Notes: generated by a model not told the origin, from the letters alone. Positions 28,189 to 39,337 are shown, counted from the stretch's first letter. The stretch: 64,000 bases of DNA from Alkalimarinus sediminis (GCF_026427595.1 NZ_CP101527.1:1951001-2015000), one strand, 5' to 3'. Numbers and translations: made by a program.

Positions 28189-30450
28189 TTATTCTACAGA
28201 TATCTGTATGCCAACCTGTTTCGCTAATGCTTCAAAATTCGGGAACGATGTTGCAACATTTGCGCAGTCGTTAATCGTTATCTCACCCTTAGCTCTGAGA
28301 GAGGCAACTGCGAAAGACATGGCGATACGGTGATCGCCATGGCTATCGACCACGCCACCACCAATCTCTGAGCCAATAATCTCGATACCATCAGGCGTTA
28401 CAACGGTATCAACGCCAACGGCTTTAAGACCATCTGCCATAACCTGTATACGATCACTCTCTTTAACTCGTAGCTCTTCGGCACCGGTTAATACTGTCTT
28501 TCCTTCAGCACACACCGCAGCAATAAACAGTACAGGGAACTCATCAATAGCCAATGGCACTTGATCTTCTGGGATATTAATACCCTTCAATGGACGATAG
28601 CTAACTGTTAGGTCTGCAACGGGCTCACCACCCACTACTGACTCATTTGACACCTCAATACTTCCACCCATAGCGCGTAGAATATTGATAATACCGACTC
28701 GAGTAGGGTTCATACCCACATGCTTTAACGTTAGGTGCGCCCCCGGAGTAATCGAGGCCGCCACTAGAAAAAATGCTGCAGATGAGATATCCGCTGGCAC
28801 ATCAATTTTAGTCGCTATTAACGAGCCTCCTCCAACTAATGATGCTTTAGCACCTTCTCGTTTAACCGGGTAACCAAAACCATTAAGCATTCTTTCGGTA
28901 TGGTCACGGGTTGGTGCAGGCTCGATAACAGAGGTTTCGCCATCTGCATACAGCCCCGCCAAAAGAAGACAAGACTTTACCTGCGCACTAGCCATAGGCA
29001 TATCATAATGCATACCTTTTAGCGCACAGTTACCCTTTATCTTCATAGGCGGACGCCCTTTCTCACCGGTTTCAATAATCGCGCCCATCTCTCTTAGCGG
29101 CGCAGCCACTCGCTCCATAGGACGCTTAGACAGTGACTCATCGCCAGTTAACTCGGTATCGAATGTCTGGCCCGCTAACAAGCCCGCAAACAACCGCATA
29201 GCCGTACCAGAGTTACCCAAATAGAGCGGTCCTGGAGGTTGCTTCAGACCATTAATGCCTACACCATATATCTTGACTCGTCCTTCGTCAGGGCCTTCTA
29301 TCACAACCCCCATATCTCTAAACGCCTGAAGAGTCGCTAGACTATCCTCGCCCTCCAAAAATCCTTCAACCTCTGTTACCCCATCAGCTAAAGAACCTAG
29401 CATTATTGATCGGTGCGACATTGATTTATCACCCGCCACGCGAATAGTTCCTTTTACTTCACCGCCGGGTTTCATTTTAAAAATAACATTTTTGGTATTC
29501 ATAGTGGTCGTGTACGCCTGTCCTGACAATATCTTACTGAAATGATCTCTCGCAGCCTTTGCACGGGTAAAAACCCCTAGCAGCGTTTTACTATCCTGGT
29601 TAGCTATAGCGTCTCTTAATGCCGCTAAATCGTCTGCAAAATGATCTAGTACTTTTAATGTGGACTCGCTATTTGAAAGAAAAATATCGCTCCACATCAC
29701 CGGATCACTAGCGGCAATCCGCGTAAAGTCTCTAAAGCCGCCCGCGGCATATTTAAATATTTCCTTGCTGTCCCCCTCACCCGCAAGGGTATCAACCAGG
29801 GAAAACGCTATTAAGTGAGGCAGGTGGCTAGTTGCTGCCAACACGTCATCATGGTGGGCTACCCCCATCTCCAACACTGTAGCCCCACAACGAGCCCACA
29901 AAGAAGAAACCAACGCTACCGCCTCGGGGGTTCGATCTGACAAAGGGGTTAAAATAACTTTATGGTTTAGAAATAGTGTCGAATTAGCAGCTTCGACACC
30001 ACTTTTCTCTGAGCCTGCTATAGGATGACCCGGCACAACTATGGGCCGGTGTTCATTGGCCACATCATTAAACGCATGCTCAACTGCCTTAACAAAACAC
30101 CCTTTTACGCTGCCAACATCCGTTAATATCGCACCCGCTTTAAAATCAGCTTTAACTTTAGCAAGCACATCATCAACAGCTCTAACAGGTACAGCTAACA
30201 CAACAACATCTGCACCTTCAACTGCCTGTTTAAGGGTGTGGGCCTCCTCATCGATTACACCAAGACTCAACCCTAGTTTTAGCTCCTCTGGCCGTCGATC
30301 AAAGCCAACAACACGGCGAGCAACACCATTCTCTTTTAATGCCTTTGCAAACGAACCACCAATCAACCCCAAGCCTATAATAGCGACCGTATCAACAATA
30401 ACGGCACCAACACCCTCAGCCGAACTGTGCTCTATATTAGAATTAGACAC
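28189..30450 (-). CDS. tyrA-aroA: Fused prephenate dehydrogenase / EPSP synthase
   Basis: 753-residue two-domain protein. Residues 1-316 are a TyrA-type dehydrogenase (NAD fold IGLGLIGGSFAKAL; VVPGHPIAGSEKSG), making 4-hydroxyphenylpyruvate for tyrosine. Residues 317-753 are AroA (GDKSMSHRSIMLGSLADG, LYLGNSGTAMR, ESDRI), making EPSP in the shikimate pathway. No stop separates them; the junction has an ATG at 29502 where a separate aroA would start, but without a good ribosome site. The gene starts with GTG two bases after the hisC stop, with AGGT upstream. The fusion occurs in Pseudomonas relatives. Confidence 0.96.
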   Translation of the reverse strand: MSNSNIEHSSAEGVGAVIVDTVAIIGLGLIGGSFAKALKENGVARRVVGFDRRPEELKLGLSLGVIDEEAHTLKQAVEGADVVVLAVPVRAVDDVLAKVKADFKAGAILTDVGSVKGCFVKAVEHAFNDVANEHRPIVVPGHPIAGSEKSGVEAANSTLFLNHKVILTPLSDRTPEAVALVSSLWARCGATVLEMGVAHHDDVLAATSHLPHLIAFSLVDTLAGEGDSKEIFKYAAGGFRDFTRIAASDPVMWSDIFLSNSESTLKVLDHFADDLAALRDAIANQDSKTLLGVFTRAKAARDHFSKILSGQAYTTTMNTKNVIFKMKPGGEVKGTIRVAGDKSMSHRSIMLGSLADGVTEVEGFLEGEDSLATLQAFRDMGVVIEGPDEGRVKIYGVGINGLKQPPGPLYLGNSGTAMRLFAGLLAGQTFDTELTGDESLSKRPMERVAAPLREMGAIIETGEKGRPPMKIKGNCALKGMHYDMPMASAQVKSCLLLAGLYADGETSVIEPAPTRDHTERMLNGFGYPVKREGAKASLVGGGSLIATKIDVPADISSAAFFLVAASITPGAHLTLKHVGMNPTRVGIINILRAMGGSIEVSNESVVGGEPVADLTVSYRPLKGINIPEDQVPLAIDEFPVLFIAAVCAEGKTVLTGAEELRVKESDRIQVMADGLKAVGVDTVVTPDGIEIIGSEIGGGVVDSHGDHRIAMSFAVASLRAKGEITINDCANVATSFPNFEALAKQVGIQISVE

Positions 30451-30451
30451 T

Positions 30452-31561
30452 TTATTTACCTAACACTTCAGCTAGCGCTTTTAGAAATCGGGCATTTTCT
30501 TCTGGTAGACCAATCGACACCCTTAAATGCTGTGTCATCCCATAGTTTGCTACCGGACGCACAATCACCCCTTGCGCTAATAAGGATTGATACACTGCAA
30601 TGGCATCTCGACCGGTATCAAATGTAACGAAATTACCAACCGATGGGATATAGTCTACCCCCATCCTTTCAAAGCCTGACGTTAGCGCCTGCATCCCGTC
30701 AAGATTAGTCTTTCGAGATAGCTCTAGATACTCATCATCAGCCAACACAGCAGTAGCAGCCTCAAGTGCGAAAGTATCTACATTAAAAGGCTGTCTAACC
30801 CGATTTAACAAATCAGCAACATCTGGGTGCGAAAGCGCATAACCAACACGTAGCGACGCCAACCCCCAAGCTTTAGAGAACGTTCTGGTGACAATTAAGT
30901 TTGGGTAGCTCGTCAAAAGCGAGACACCATCGGGAAAGTCTTGATGACTGCCACCGATATACTCACAATAAGCCTCATCCAACACCACAATCACACGTTG
31001 AGGCACTGCATCTAAAAATCGGATTAGATCGCTTTTTGATACATAGGTACCCGTTGGGTTGTTCGGGTTGGCGATAAACACCAACTTGGTTCTATCATTA
31101 ATAGCCTCTGCCATGGCGACCAGGTCATGCCCCCAATCAACGGCAGGTACTTCAACGGCCTTTGCGCCAATAGACTGTGTTACCAAAGGATAAACAGCAA
31201 ACGCATATTGTGAAAATACGATTTCTGACTGTTTATCAGCAAACACTCGAGCAATTATCTCTAACAGGTCATTCGAGCCATTGCCTAAAGTAACCTGATC
31301 GATCTGAGTATTATAACGTTCACACAATGCTGTTTTTAGTTTAAAGCCACCGCCGTCCGGGTAGCGGCATAGCTCCTGAAATGCCAACTCGATAGCATTG
31401 AGCGCTTTAGGGCTTGGCCCTAAGGGATTTTCATTACTGGCCAATTTAACGATATTTGTAATGCCAAGCTCTCTTTCAAGCTCTTCAATGGGCTTTCCTG
31501 GCTGATAAGGGTGCAAGCCTTGCACCCCTTCTGTTGCCAACGAGAATAGATCACACCCCAT
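30452..31561 (-). CDS. hisC: Histidinol-phosphate/aromatic aminotransferase, HisC family
   Basis: 369-residue PLP aminotransferase, fold type I. Visible: GNGSNDLLEII, ANPNNPTGTY, VVLDEAYCEY and the PLP Lys in TFSKAWGLASLRVGYA. Its place between pheA and tyrA-aroA suggests it transaminates phenylpyruvate and hydroxyphenylpyruvate (HisC2 type) rather than, or besides, histidinol phosphate; that is inference from context. Confidence 0.94.
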   Translation of the reverse strand: MGCDLFSLATEGVQGLHPYQPGKPIEELERELGITNIVKLASNENPLGPSPKALNAIELAFQELCRYPDGGGFKLKTALCERYNTQIDQVTLGNGSNDLLEIIARVFADKQSEIVFSQYAFAVYPLVTQSIGAKAVEVPAVDWGHDLVAMAEAINDRTKLVFIANPNNPTGTYVSKSDLIRFLDAVPQRVIVVLDEAYCEYIGGSHQDFPDGVSLLTSYPNLIVTRTFSKAWGLASLRVGYALSHPDVADLLNRVRQPFNVDTFALEAATAVLADDEYLELSRKTNLDGMQALTSGFERMGVDYIPSVGNFVTFDTGRDAIAVYQSLLAQGVIVRPVANYGMTQHLRVSIGLPEENARFLKALAEVLGK

Positions 31562-31629
31562 TACCCTGCCTCACTCTAACCTTGCTCAAATACGATAAAT
31601 ATAACACGCCACACTCACACGAAACGACG

Positions 31630-32727
31630 CTACAAAACACCCACAGGGTAAGATCCTAAATGCTTGATCTCTACTGCTTCTTTTGAAATTTCTTTAATCA
31701 CGGCCTGGACGTTTTCATCTGTGTAGTGCCCTTCAAAATCAATATAGAAAACGTAGGCCCATGTGTCGGATGTTGATGGACGCGTCTCAATGCGCGTTAG
31801 GCTGATGCCATGCTTATGGAACGGCTCAAGTAAGTGATAGAGCGCCCCTGGGCAGTTCTTCATCGAAACAAGAATCGAGGTCTTATCATCGCCACTCGGT
31901 GGCACATCTTCTCGACCTACGATTAAAAACCGAGTGGTATTATCAGGTTGGTCTTCAATGTTCTTGGCAATATTAACCAAGCCATAAAGTTCTGCCGCCA
32001 TATCACCCGCAATAGCCGCAGAGTTCGGTTCTGCCTTGACTCTTCGAGCAGCTTCAGCATTGCTACTAACGGCAACCCTTTCTACCTTCCCCCAGTTTGA
32101 ATCAAGCCAACGTCGGCACTGCGCTAATGACTGTTGATGCGAGTATATTTTCTCGACTTTACTGAGGTCGGTATCACCAGCCGCTAATAGATGATGATGG
32201 ATACGAAGCTTTACCTCTCCGCAAATTCTTAGCGGTGAAGAGACAAACATATCCAACGTATGGTTAATCATGCCCTCGGTTGAGTTTTCAACTGGCACTA
32301 CACCATAATGAGACTCTCTCGCTTCTACATCACGAAAAACCTCATCAATAGCCATTTGAGGAACACTAATCACAGAGTGCCCAAAGTGTTTAAGTGCGGC
32401 AGCCTGTGTAAATGTGCCCTGCGGGCCTAAATACGCAATATGCATCGGCTTTTCTAATGCCAAACAGGCTGACATAATCTCCCTAAACAGACGAGCCATC
32501 TCTTCGTCACCTAAAGGACCTTGATTTCGCTCCATAACATTGCGTAATACCTGAGCTTCTCGTTCGGGTCGATAGAAGATGGCATCATCACTCTTCTTGG
32601 CTCTAAGTTTTACATCAGCGACATCTTTAGCACATTGCGCTCGCTGATTTATAAGGGTCTGAATTTGCTGATCGATGCTATCAATCCGATCTCTTATTTC
32701 GCCAAGTGCTTTGCTTTCATCACTCAT
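31630..32727 (-). CDS. pheA: Chorismate mutase / prephenate dehydratase (P-protein)
   Basis: 365 residues: chorismate mutase AroQ domain (about 1-90, IRDRIDSIDQQIQTLINQRA), prephenate dehydratase (GPQGTFTQAAALKHFG to DNTTRFLIVG) and a C-terminal ACT domain with SLTRIETRPS, the phenylalanine feedback site. Starts 2 nt after serC. Turns chorismate into phenylpyruvate. Confidence 0.97.
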   Translation of the reverse strand: MSDESKALGEIRDRIDSIDQQIQTLINQRAQCAKDVADVKLRAKKSDDAIFYRPEREAQVLRNVMERNQGPLGDEEMARLFREIMSACLALEKPMHIAYLGPQGTFTQAAALKHFGHSVISVPQMAIDEVFRDVEARESHYGVVPVENSTEGMINHTLDMFVSSPLRICGEVKLRIHHHLLAAGDTDLSKVEKIYSHQQSLAQCRRWLDSNWGKVERVAVSSNAEAARRVKAEPNSAAIAGDMAAELYGLVNIAKNIEDQPDNTTRFLIVGREDVPPSGDDKTSILVSMKNCPGALYHLLEPFHKHGISLTRIETRPSTSDTWAYVFYIDFEGHYTDENVQAVIKEISKEAVEIKHLGSYPVGVL

Positions 32728-32729
32728 GA

Positions 32730-33809
32730 CTAACCATTATCTCTTTCAAATACACTCATAAATTCTACCAGAGCATCAACCGCTGCCTCTGGTACCGCAT
32801 TGTAAATACTGGCACGCATTCCACCCGCCGTTCGGTGACCTGCAAGGTTCAATAACCCACTCTCTTCTGCCTGAGACACAAAGAGTGAATTTAATCTATC
32901 ATCTGACAAAGTGAAAGGAACATTCATCAGTGAGCGGCTATTTACGGCTACCGTGTTGCTATAAAAGTCACTCGAGTCGATCGCATTATATAACTTTGCG
33001 GCCTTGCGGCGATTAACCAACTCCATCGCGGCAACCCCACCCTGAGCCTTAACCCATTTAAACACTAACCCCGATAAATACCAGGCCAAAGTAGGCGGAG
33101 TGTTATACATGGAGTGGTTGTCTGCCACCACTTTATAGCTCATACAAGTGGGAATATCCTGTCTAGCTTTACCTAATAGCTCTTTTTTAACAATAACAAT
33201 CGCCAAGCCCGCAGGGCCAATATTTTTTTGAGCACCTGCATAGATAACACCAAACCGAGTCACATCTATCGGCCCAGAGAGGATAACAGATGACATATCC
33301 GCAACTAACGGCACATCACTTTCCGGTACCCACTCAAACGCTACACCATTAATCGTTTCATTAGGGGTATAGTGTAAATAAGCTGCCTTATCAGAGCAGC
33401 GCCATATCTTCTGTTCCGGCACTTCGGTAAATTGGTTCTGTTCAGCAGTCACAACAACATTTACATCTGCATAACGGGCCGCCTCTTTTATTGCTTTTTG
33501 AGACCACAACCCCGTATCAACATAATCTACCCGCTCACCCATCGCAGACAAATTAAGTGGGAGCGATGCAAATTGTGCTGATGCTCCACCATGCACAAAT
33601 AAAACCGCGTATTCATCTCCAATATCAAGCAAGTCGCGGAAGTCTTGTTCAGCCTCCGCTGCAATCGAGACAAATTCGGGGCTTCGGTGACTCATTTCCA
33701 TGACCGACAAACCACGACCATTCCAGTCAAGCAACTGCTCTTGAGCTTCTGCCAGCACCTGGGTTGGCAGCGCGGCAGGCCCCGCACAGAAATTAAACAC
33801 CCTAGACAT
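32730..33809 (-). CDS. serC: Phosphoserine aminotransferase
   Basis: PLP enzyme for serine synthesis and pyridoxal phosphate synthesis. 359 residues, start FNFCAGPAALP, VHGGASAQFA, and the PLP Lys in YAGAQKNIGPAGL. Located between gyrA and pheA, the conserved order, and closely coupled to pheA. Confidence 0.97.
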   Translation of the reverse strand: MSRVFNFCAGPAALPTQVLAEAQEQLLDWNGRGLSVMEMSHRSPEFVSIAAEAEQDFRDLLDIGDEYAVLFVHGGASAQFASLPLNLSAMGERVDYVDTGLWSQKAIKEAARYADVNVVVTAEQNQFTEVPEQKIWRCSDKAAYLHYTPNETINGVAFEWVPESDVPLVADMSSVILSGPIDVTRFGVIYAGAQKNIGPAGLAIVIVKKELLGKARQDIPTCMSYKVVADNHSMYNTPPTLAWYLSGLVFKWVKAQGGVAAMELVNRRKAAKLYNAIDSSDFYSNTVAVNSRSLMNVPFTLSDDRLNSLFVSQAEESGLLNLAGHRTAGGMRASIYNAVPEAAVDALVEFMSVFERDNG

Positions 33810-33950
33810 TAGTCAGCAGACCTTGGTTAAACCGTACAAAATAACGCACTATTAATGAAACACTCATAAAACAAAGCCTCAGAGTTATAACTCATAAACG
33901 AATTACAACATCTAAGGCTGTTACGCTAACAGATACCATTAAAAATAAAA

Positions 33951-36584
33951 TTACTCTTCAGGTGCGTCCGTCGCCTCTGCAGCACCACCTTCTGAGCTTG
34001 CTACATTAGTGTTTTCAACATCAGTGCCATCTTCTTCAAACTCTTCTTCAGGTTCTGGCTCATCGATTCGCTCTACCCCAACCAGCAACTCATTCTCTTG
34101 AGATAGCTTGATTAAGCGAACCCCTTGAGTGTTTCGGCTTACGATAGAGACTTCTTCAGTTCTACTTCTAACGAGTGTTCCCTTATCACTAATCAGCATC
34201 ATCTCATCGCCATCGAACACCTGAACCGCTGAGACTAACTTACCGTTTCGCTCAGAGCACTGCATTGCTATAACACCCTGACCACCACGACCATATACTG
34301 GGAACTCATCGATACGAGTACGCTTACCATAACCATACTCACTGGCAAGCAGCATCATGCTATCTTCCTGAGGGATGATAAGAGAGACCACATTGTGGCC
34401 TTCTGGAAGCTTGATACCGCGAACACCGCGTGCGGTTCGACCCATGGCTCTTACGTCATTCTCGTTGAATCGAATAGCCTTACCTGCACTACTCATTAGC
34501 ATGACGTCTTTACTACCGTCGGTAAGCTCTGCACCAATCAGCGTATCACCTTCATCCAAACCCAGTGCAATCAAACCAGAAGTTCGCGGGCGAGCAAAGT
34601 TTTCTAATGGCGTTTTCTTAACCGTTCCGCCTGCAGTAGCCATAAAGATAAAGTGATCATCTTTATACTCCTGAATAGGCAAGAATGTGGTAACACGCTC
34701 ACCTTCATCTAACGGCAAAATATTAACCATTGGCCGGCCACGAGCTGTTCTGCTAGCCTGAGGAATTTCAAACACTCTCAACCAATATACCTTGCCTTTA
34801 TTGGTAAAACATAAGATTGTGTCATGAGAGTTTGCCACTAGCAGCTTTTCTATAAAGTCTTCATCTTTCATTGCGGTAGAAGACTTACCTCGACCACCAC
34901 GACGCTGAGCTTGATAGGCTTCTACTGGTTGAGTTTTGGCATAACCACCGTGAGAAATCGTAACAACAAGGTCTTCTTCGTTGATCAGGTCTGCAACCGT
35001 AAGATCACGTTTTGACATAGTGATCTCTGTGCGGCGCTCATCACCAAACTCTTCTTTAACCGCTGCAAGCTCTTCGCGAATAACCGCAAGAAGCTTTTCT
35101 GGATCGCTTAAAATCGCTAAAAACTCTGCGATTTTTTCAAGTATTTCTCGATACTCTTCAAGTAGCTTCTCAGTCTCTAAGCCCGTTAGGCGATGCAAGC
35201 GCATGTTTAATATTTCTTGCGCCTGTACAGGAGACAAATAGTACTTATTATCTCGAAGTCCATACTGAGGCTCTAAGTCATCTGGTCGACATGCATCTTC
35301 GCCTGCGCGCTCAAGCATCGCAAGAACATTACCCGGCTCCCAAGCCGACTCTAGTAAACGCTCTTTCGCAATTGCAGCACTAGGAGACGCCTTAATCATT
35401 TCGATAACTGGGTCTATGTTAGATAATGCGACAACTAAACCTTCAAGTATGTGGCCTCGCTCTCTGGCTTTACGCAATTCAAAGACAGTGCGTCGAGTCA
35501 CTACTTCTCGGCGGTGCTTGATAAAAGCAGCCAATACTTCTTTAAGGTTGAGTGTTTTTGGCTCGCCATCTATTAGGGCGACCATATTAATGCCGAATAC
35601 GTTTTCAAGCTGAGTCTGGGCATACAGGTTATTCATAATTACATCTGGCATCTCACCACGACGTAATTCGATAACAATACGCATACCTTCTTTGTTGGAC
35701 TCATCCCGAAGCTCGGTAATCCCTTCTATTTTCTTCTCTTTAACCAGGTCAGCAATCTTCTCGATCAGCTTAGCTTTGTTGACCTGATAAGGAATCTCAG
35801 TGATGACAAGGGTATCTTTACCATTCTTGGCGTTAGACTCTACTTCGTATCGTCCTCGCAGATATATACGTCCACGCCCGGTACGATAGGCTTCGATGAT
35901 ACCGGCTTTACCGTTTATAATGGCGGCTGTCGGGAAGTCTGGCCCTGGTATATACTCCATCAAATCATCAACCGTCATGTCAGGGTTATCTAATAACGCC
36001 AAACATCCATCGGTAATTTCATGTAGGTTATGAGGAGGTATGTTGGTAGCCATACCTACTGCAATACCAGACGAACCATTCACTAATAAGTTAGGTACAC
36101 GAGTCGGTAAAACTTCAGGAATTTGCTCTGTGCCATCGTAGTTAGGTACAAAGTCTACCGTCTCTTTTTCTAAGTCAGCCAATAATGAATGAGCAAGTTT
36201 TTCCATACGGATTTCGGTATAACGCATGGCTGCTGCGCTATCACCATCAACCGAACCAAAGTTCCCTTGACCATCAATCAACGTATATCTGAGCGAGAAC
36301 GGCTGGGCCATCCTTACGATTGTGTCATATACCGCCGAGTCACCATGTGGGTGATACTTACCGATAACATCACCAACAATACGGGCTGATTTTTTATAGG
36401 GCTTATTCCAATCGTTATTTAACTCGCTCATCGCGAACAACACTCGTCGATGCACAGGCTTTAACCCATCCCGCACATCCGGTAATGCTCGCCCGATAAT
36501 AACGCTCATCGCATAATCGAGATAAGACTGTTTCAGTTCGTCTTCGATATTAACGGGTAAAATTTCTTTTGCCAGCTCACCCAT
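33951..36584 (-). CDS. gyrA: DNA gyrase subunit A
   Basis: 877-residue breakage-reunion subunit. N-terminal catalytic core has the active Tyr in [11 protein letters not shown] (about residue 122). The quinolone region [17 protein letters not shown] carries Ser and Asp at the positions of E. coli 83 and 87, the sensitive form. The C-terminal beta-pinwheel contains the GyrA box QRRGGRG (about 555) and ends in a long acidic tail. TAGGAA precedes the ATG. Confidence 0.98.
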   Translation of the reverse strand: MGELAKEILPVNIEDELKQSYLDYAMSVIIGRALPDVRDGLKPVHRRVLFAMSELNNDWNKPYKKSARIVGDVIGKYHPHGDSAVYDTIVRMAQPFSLRYTLIDGQGNFGSVDGDSAAAMRYTEIRMEKLAHSLLADLEKETVDFVPNYDGTEQIPEVLPTRVPNLLVNGSSGIAVGMATNIPPHNLHEITDGCLALLDNPDMTVDDLMEYIPGPDFPTAAIINGKAGIIEAYRTGRGRIYLRGRYEVESNAKNGKDTLVITEIPYQVNKAKLIEKIADLVKEKKIEGITELRDESNKEGMRIVIELRRGEMPDVIMNNLYAQTQLENVFGINMVALIDGEPKTLNLKEVLAAFIKHRREVVTRRTVFELRKARERGHILEGLVVALSNIDPVIEMIKASPSAAIAKERLLESAWEPGNVLAMLERAGEDACRPDDLEPQYGLRDNKYYLSPVQAQEILNMRLHRLTGLETEKLLEEYREILEKIAEFLAILSDPEKLLAVIREELAAVKEEFGDERRTEITMSKRDLTVADLINEEDLVVTISHGGYAKTQPVEAYQAQRRGGRGKSSTAMKDEDFIEKLLVANSHDTILCFTNKGKVYWLRVFEIPQASRTARGRPMVNILPLDEGERVTTFLPIQEYKDDHFIFMATAGGTVKKTPLENFARPRTSGLIALGLDEGDTLIGAELTDGSKDVMLMSSAGKAIRFNENDVRAMGRTARGVRGIKLPEGHNVVSLIIPQEDSMMLLASEYGYGKRTRIDEFPVYGRGGQGVIAMQCSERNGKLVSAVQVFDGDEMMLISDKGTLVRSRTEEVSIVSRNTQGVRLIKLSQENELLVGVERIDEPEPEEEFEEDGTDVENTNVASSEGGAAEATDAPEE

Positions 36585-37070
36585 AAAGCTAAAATTCCTA
36601 TAATTCAGAAGTCTTTGGGCGGTTTATGCCACTCTTATCTGTATACAGAGCAATCACAAACCCCTTTTTAGTTGTTATATATTCCTGAGATGCCCTTTAC
36701 CGCTGCACCTCTTTATATCTAGGCTTATTATCTAGGTTTATTATCCAAGTTTATCACCTGGCTTTTTACCTAACCTATTTATACGTCAAAAACGCCGCTA
36801 GTACTCATTTACACGACTGGTTAAGCACCTAATTTAGATACTTTATTAACACTGAACCCCCAGCACTAAATTTACCAAATCGCGCCTCCATAGGCTATCT
36901 GCTCGTTTACTGAAGCGTAAAAATCTAACCAATGGTATACAAACCCCAAATCATAACATACTTCATAGGGGTTGCGCGTCACAAAAGACGTGTTTTTCCT
37001 TGCTCATCAACTATCTCCATCTAAGCTTATAAGAAATACTAAATGTATAAACCGCACCCAGACAATACTT
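36585..37070. other. Intergenic region upstream of gyrA and the GGDEF regulator
   Basis: About 490 bp between divergent genes. It holds no convincing gene. At 36721-36772 there are four successive 13-bp blocks with related sequence (AGGCTTATTATCT, AGGTTTATTATCC, AAGTTTATCACCT, GGCTTTTTACCTA), an imperfect tandem repeat. The frame of the regulator extends back to 36972 but without a ribosome site. Confidence 0.55.
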
Positions 37071-38321
37071 ATGAAAAAATTCCTAGTTGTTGAAGATAGC
37101 CCAATCGTCATAAAGATCATCAAGCATATCGCCAAGCTTGATCCGTCATTACATTTCGATACCGCAACATCATACAAAGAGGCCAAAACACTTCTAGAAG
37201 ATAACGGTATTGATAAATATTTAGCCGCAGTCGTTGATCTTAATCTGCCAGACGCACCCGACGGCGAAGTAGTCGACTACACCTTATCACTAAAGATCCC
37301 CACCATCGTACTAACCGGAAGTTATGACGAACACAAACGAGACGAAATGCTAGAAAAACCGATCGTTGACTATGTCGTCAAAGAGAGCCGTTTTTCTTAC
37401 GAGTATGTACTCAAGCTTATTCACCGCTTACATAAGAATCAGCATATAAAGGTGCTAGTCGCTGACGATTCAAAAACCTCAAGAAAGTTCATCACCACCA
37501 TGCTACAGCCACACCTATATCAAGTCATTGAAGCTGAGGACGGCCAACAAGCTCTCGAAATCATCCAGAAAGACAGCAATATTAAGTTATTAATAACCGA
37601 CTATAATATGCCGGTCATGAACGGTTTTGATCTAGTTAAAAATATACGCCGTGAAGTCGATAAAAACTCATTGGTTATCATTGGTCTATCAACCCAGGGT
37701 AGCGGCGGACTCTCGGCAAAGTTTATTAAAAATGGGGCGAATGACTTTTTATCGAAACCGTTTAGCCACGAGGAGTTTCACTGCCGTATTCTTCACAATA
37801 TCGAAACAATGGAGCATGTCGAAACCATTCAACATGCCGCCTATCACGATTACTTAACGGACCTGTTTAATAGACGCTATTTTTATGAGAAAGGCGAAGA
37901 AGCACTATCCAACTCTCACAAAAAAGGCACTCCCACCTGCTTAGCACTAATAGATATTGATCATTTTAAGAAAATTAACGACGTTTATGGTCATGACGCA
38001 GGAGATCATACGCTCAAGGAGATATCCGTACTGTTAAAGCAAGCCTTTGGTCGCTTTATATTTGCGCGAATGGGGGGCGAAGAGTTTTGCGCGCTAATGC
38101 CAGGCCTGGACATCAACAAAGCCACTACACTACTCGAAAATTTTAGAGAGCTAGTCGAGGATCATATCATCATGCTGGATAACACTAGCGTCACCGTCAC
38201 AATCTCTGCAGGAATCGCGTCAGATGAGAACAATTCACTTGATGAGCTAATGAATGAAGCTGATAGACAGCTGTACAATGCAAAAGAGGGAGGCAGAAAT
38301 CAAATCTGTGCAGCGAGCTGA
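37071..38321 (+). CDS. Response regulator REC-REC-GGDEF (probable diguanylate cyclase)
   Basis: 416 residues. First receiver domain (1-120): acidic pocket VVEDS and phosphoacceptor Asp56 in VVDLNLP. Second receiver (about 128-245): VADDS and Asp178 in ITDYNMPVMNG, Lys in FLSKPF. C-terminal GGDEF domain with an intact active motif GGEEF (336-340) and substrate loops DIDHFKKINDVYGHDAGD, so it should make c-di-GMP from GTP. The RxxD inhibitory site that normally lies just before GGDEF is absent. Start chosen at the ATG giving MKKFLVVEDS; the upstream extension does not fit a receiver domain. No kinase gene is adjacent. The resident PilZ protein at 17 kb is one possible c-di-GMP target. Confidence 0.93.
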   Translation: MKKFLVVEDSPIVIKIIKHIAKLDPSLHFDTATSYKEAKTLLEDNGIDKYLAAVVDLNLPDAPDGEVVDYTLSLKIPTIVLTGSYDEHKRDEMLEKPIVDYVVKESRFSYEYVLKLIHRLHKNQHIKVLVADDSKTSRKFITTMLQPHLYQVIEAEDGQQALEIIQKDSNIKLLITDYNMPVMNGFDLVKNIRREVDKNSLVIIGLSTQGSGGLSAKFIKNGANDFLSKPFSHEEFHCRILHNIETMEHVETIQHAAYHDYLTDLFNRRYFYEKGEEALSNSHKKGTPTCLALIDIDHFKKINDVYGHDAGDHTLKEISVLLKQAFGRFIFARMGGEEFCALMPGLDINKATTLLENFRELVEDHIIMLDNTSVTVTISAGIASDENNSLDELMNEADRQLYNAKEGGRNQICAAS

Positions 38322-38431
38322 ACGATCAAAAAAATACGTTCAAAAACATAGTTGGCACCCACTAAAGAATCTAGCTACTGAGTGCCAACAGACCATATAC
38401 AGTATGAGTAACGAGACTCTTACCGTGCAAA

Positions 38432-39286
38432 CTAGTTAAATACCACGGTTTTATTCTCGTAGATAATAACCCGGTCTTCCAAGTGGCACCTAAGACCTCT
38501 AGAGAGCACCGTCCTCTCGACATCTTTACCCAACCTAACCATATCTTCGGTTGAATCGCGATGACTAACCCGTATCACATCCTGATCAATAATAGGCCCC
38601 TCATCGAGATCCTGAGTCACATAATGACATGTCGCCCCGATTAGCTTAACACCTCGATCATAAGCTTTGTGATAAGGTTTAGCACCCGCAAAAGAGGGTA
38701 AGAAGCTGTGGTGTATATTAATCACCTTACCCGCGTACACCTCACATAGATCAGGTGGTAATATTTGCATATATCGAGCAAGAACAATTACGTCGGTTTG
38801 ATACTTTTCTACCAACTCTGAAACCTGCGCAAATGCGGCAGGTTTATTGTCTTTATCAACAGGCACATAATGATAAGGTATATCGTGCCACTCAACCATT
38901 CGACGCAGGTCATTGTGATTAGAAATAACCGCCACAATCTCCGCATCCAGCTCATTACTGTGCCATCGATGCAGAATATCTGCTAAGCAATGAGACTCTT
39001 TTGATGCCATCAAAACAACACGCTTCTTCACGTCAGAGTCAGTCACACTCCAGCACATAGCGTACTCTTTTGCGATAGGCTCAAACGCTATGCGGAAAGA
39101 CTCAAGATCAAACGACAGAGAACTTGCTTTAATCTCATTACGCATGAAAAACCAACCGGTTTTTTGATCAGCATGATGACTCGCCTCGGTGATCCAGCCA
39201 TTATATGTGGCTAAAAAATTACTGACTTTTGCAACAATACCCGTGCGATCTGGGCACGAGATAATTAAACGGTAGGTTCTTTCCAT
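38432..39286 (-). CDS. purU: Formyltetrahydrofolate deformylase
   Basis: Hydrolyses 10-formyl-THF to formate and THF, balancing one-carbon pools and feeding PurT. 284 residues: an ACT domain (YRLIISCPDRTGIVAKVSNF) and a formyltransferase-like catalytic domain with LARYMQILPP, NIHHSFLPSF (Asn/His) and GATCHYVTQDLDEGPIIDQ (Asp). The gene begins with ATG at MERTYR. Confidence 0.96.
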   Translation of the reverse strand: MERTYRLIISCPDRTGIVAKVSNFLATYNGWITEASHHADQKTGWFFMRNEIKASSLSFDLESFRIAFEPIAKEYAMCWSVTDSDVKKRVVLMASKESHCLADILHRWHSNELDAEIVAVISNHNDLRRMVEWHDIPYHYVPVDKDNKPAAFAQVSELVEKYQTDVIVLARYMQILPPDLCEVYAGKVINIHHSFLPSFAGAKPYHKAYDRGVKLIGATCHYVTQDLDEGPIIDQDVIRVSHRDSTEDMVRLGKDVERTVLSRGLRCHLEDRVIIYENKTVVFN

Positions 39287-39337
39287 TAGTTTTACTTACA
39301 CGCTGGGTGACTTAATGATATTAAAGCATGCATCGAC

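Noticed and set aside
29490..29510. tyrA-aroA fusion as a sequencing frameshift
   Set aside because: The frame is continuous through a normal linker, and the same fusion is known in Pseudomonas relatives.
35900..36400. Quinolone-resistance change in gyrA
   Set aside because: The Ser and Asp of the quinolone region are both the wild-type residues.
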